A DNA stretch of 33,209 nucleotides from Planctomycetia bacterium (GTDB taxonomy: Bacteria; Planctomycetota; UBA8108; SXIK01), in contig SXIK01000035.1 in assembly GCA_005772855.1 (NCBI GenBank), forward strand, positions 1 to 33,209, written 5' to 3'. A program made the position numbers and the translations under genes. How positions within the stretch are numbered: the stretch's first letter is position 1; each line of letters begins with the position of its first letter. A model generated the notes under the pieces. It worked only from the letters and a program-made list of their open reading frames with translations. It was not told the DNA's origin and ran no database searches. Below are positions 31,885 to 33,209 of the stretch, piece after piece.

Positions 31885-32664
31885 ATGGCGCGAAGCGAAG
31901 GCCGACCGCGATCCTGGAAGGATCGCAGAGGACAAGCGACAAAGCCAGCGCGGAAAAGAACCGGCGAGGCGCCACTCCGAATCGTGCCGGGCTATGTAGA
32001 TGCGAAACGAAATGTGGTTGCCGGCAGCGTGGCGAATTTGGCGGCCGCGATCGGTCGGGCCGCCGACCTCCGCATCCACACCGAGTTTCCGAACAATGAA
32101 CACCTCGATGTGAGTTCGTCCAGCAGCGAACGTATCCGTGAGGTCGCCGAATTCGGCGTTACCTACTGCGTCGATGAAAAATAGTCCGCGGGGATCATGA
32201 ACCTGCGGCAGCCGATTTCTTTGCCGACAGGGTTTGGCGCCCGTCCTTCGATGTCGTTTTTCTTGCACAACCAGGACGGCACGCAGGCCATTGCACGACC
32301 CTTTCTGGACGGCCGCCCCGCAGAAGCAACGCTCGGGCCATCCAAGGCGCAGCCTCCCGCCAACATGCCCAAGTACCACCTGCTCGACAGCTGGGATTCG
32401 GAAACCAACGCCCCCAGCCATAACTTCGTGTAGGACTTCGATCTGTTCCGCTACTGCGTCAACGACTCCTGGCGCGAAGTACTGCTGCACTCGGCGACCG
32501 GCGAGGTTGGTTCCGGATCGATCAACGAACTGGTGGCCGCCTTCTCGTCAGGCTGCGCGATCAAGCTCGGCGTCAGCAATCCCTGTGCAACTCTTTGCCA
32601 AGGCACGGATCGCGCTTTGGGCCACGAGGTCTTTGTACAGGGAGGTGCCGGTCTGAGAGCGTGA
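31885..32664 (+). pseudogene. Decayed gene with two in-frame amber stops, family not recognised
   Basis: One reading frame keeps protein-like sequence across 31885-32664 but is cut by TAG at 32182-32184 and TAG at 32431-32433 and ends at TGA 32662. The pieces read 'VPGYVDAKRNVVAGSVANL', 'MNLRQPISLPTGFGARPSM', 'FLHNQDGTQAIARPFLDG', 'PKYHLLDSWDSETNAPSHN' and, past the second stop, 'DFDLFRYCVNDSWREVLL' and 'GHEVFVQGGAG'. Continuity in a single frame without indels argues for one gene broken by recent point mutations; TAC or TAT to TAG is the simplest change. TAG is a normal stop elsewhere here (4495-4497 and 27210-27212), so recoding is unlikely. The frame also stays open upstream to about 31834, so the original start is uncertain. 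A minus-strand open frame over the same bases is a shadow. Confidence 0.65.
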
Positions 32665-32900
32665 GCCATGAAGCAACCCACTGCACAGTCGTCCGCCGGA
32701 GGCGCCCTGCGCCCGTCAGGCGCCGGGGAGGGGGAGGCCGCATGTCGCGGCCGAGATTGACGTGCGCACGACGGAACGAATGCACGCGTTCAAGCCAGGG
32801 CAAGCACCCGAGCAGCCCTGCGCGTTGACGCCCCCGGAACACCTGCTCGGACGCTTCCGTGACTTGCCTTCCTGGGCTACCCCCGCACAATGGGACAGTA
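32665..32900. other. Non-coding stretch with short palindromes
   Basis: No gene is recognised between the pseudogene and the final partial gene. GGCGCC recurs at 32701 and 32718, and GGCCGC (32736-32741) pairs with GCGGCC (32747-32752) around a five-base loop. The GGCGCC words are the same as those in the hairpin cluster at the left end of the window. Short open frames on both strands carry no recognisable domain. Confidence 0.4.
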
Positions 32901-33209
32901 ATGAAAATGGATACAGCAGTGGTGCTGTCGTCGCCTACCAGAGTCCCCGCAAAGCTGATCGTGATGGGATTCTTCGTCGCTCGCCTGTGCGCCTCGCAGG
33001 AAGCGCCTCCACTCGCCGCGGTATTGAACGGGCTTTCGGGGCGAGCCGTCAGCGAAATTTGGTCCGCCGTTGAGGAGCTGAAACGACTTCATGAGGCCGA
33101 TGCGGAGGCGTTCAGGTGGCTCTCGAACACGCTCGGGAGCCTTCCGGACAGGGCGAGGCTTGCCGGAGCGGCGCTCCTCTACGCTCGCAAGGAGCCCGCG
33201 TACCAACAG
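32901..33209 (+). CDS. N-terminal part of a predicted exported helical protein, truncated by window edge
   Basis: An open frame starts at ATG 32901 and runs off the right edge, giving 103 residues so far. A GGGA lies five bases before the start; a second ATG at 32907 is also possible. The N-terminus has a basic segment then a hydrophobic core ('KLIVMGFFVARLCAS'), compatible with a signal peptide cleaved before 'QEAPPL'. The following residues are Ala/Leu-rich amphipathic helices ('AVSEIWSAVEELKRL', 'ARLAGAALLYA') that resemble the start of a HEAT- or ARM-like helical repeat. That reading is tentative on so short a piece. Codon use looks like the intact genes, unlike the decayed sequence before it. 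Confidence 0.55.
   Translation, partial: MKMDTAVVLSSPTRVPAKLIVMGFFVARLCASQEAPPLAAVLNGLSGRAVSEIWSAVEELKRLHEADAEAFRWLSNTLGSLPDRARLAGAALLYARKEPAYQQ

Noticed and set aside
32182-32433. Amber-codon recoding (for example pyrrolysine-like or suppressor readthrough)
   Set aside because: TAG ends two intact genes in this window (4495-4497 and 27210-27212), and no recoding element is visible, so nonsense mutation is simpler.
31858-32490. 210-residue minus-strand frame over the pseudogene
   Set aside because: Its translation looks like a reverse shadow (low-complexity, no motif), while the plus-strand frame reads as protein across the stops.

Overview
The window is 33.2 kb of GC-rich bacterial chromosome with no phage, IS element, CRISPR array, tRNA or rRNA that I can support. 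Several features point to a Planctomycetota-like bacterium: a dockerin-like EF-hand pair with two 'YLFLGG' segments at the start of a giant secreted protein, very large multi-domain surface proteins, a HEAT-repeat protein carrying a Ser/Thr-kinase fold, a membrane-anchored MutS-like ATPase, and a membrane-embedded spermidine-synthase-like protein with a TPR tail. This assignment rests on motif recognition and is not proved by a marker gene.

Layout. 1-281 is a cluster of GC-rich hairpins. 282-1373 is an M19 dipeptidase and 1483-4497 the spermidine-synthase-like membrane protein, both on the plus strand. 4589-18981 on the minus strand is the centrepiece: a 2729-residue YD-repeat/RHS protein followed, with a 4-nt stop/start overlap, by a 2068-residue secreted protein. 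The second protein has two thrombospondin-type-3 calcium arrays, an LVIVD-like propeller and three Gly-rich modules of about 370 residues. The pair reads as one operon and covers 43% of the window. A 443-nt divergent intergenic region then holds candidate promoters for the RHS operon and for a PhoB/PhoR-like two-component system (19425-21498).

Downstream on the plus strand come a HEAT-repeat protein with a probable pseudokinase domain (21723-24284) and signal peptidase II (lspA, 24295-24921), which run in series. A small minus-strand cupin gene converges on lspA and diverges from a membrane MutS-like ATPase gene (25269-27212). A minus-strand FKBP-type isomerase lipoprotein gene (27299-27892) converges on the MutS-like gene across a hairpin. 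About 750 nt of structured, apparently non-coding DNA follows, then adenylate kinase (adk), a minus-strand lipoprotein with repeated W-P-L motifs, and a plus-strand nucleotide pyrophosphatase/phosphodiesterase-like gene.

The right end is eroded. It holds a pseudogene with two in-frame amber stops (31885-32664), about 240 nt of apparent non-coding DNA, and the start of a secreted protein that runs off the edge.

Many genes concern the cell envelope: a giant secreted pair, lipoprotein maturation, two lipoproteins and an envelope-type two-component system. The strongest candidate for an undescribed system is the translationally coupled RHS / TSP3-Gly-module pair. It has no toxin tip and no immunity gene.
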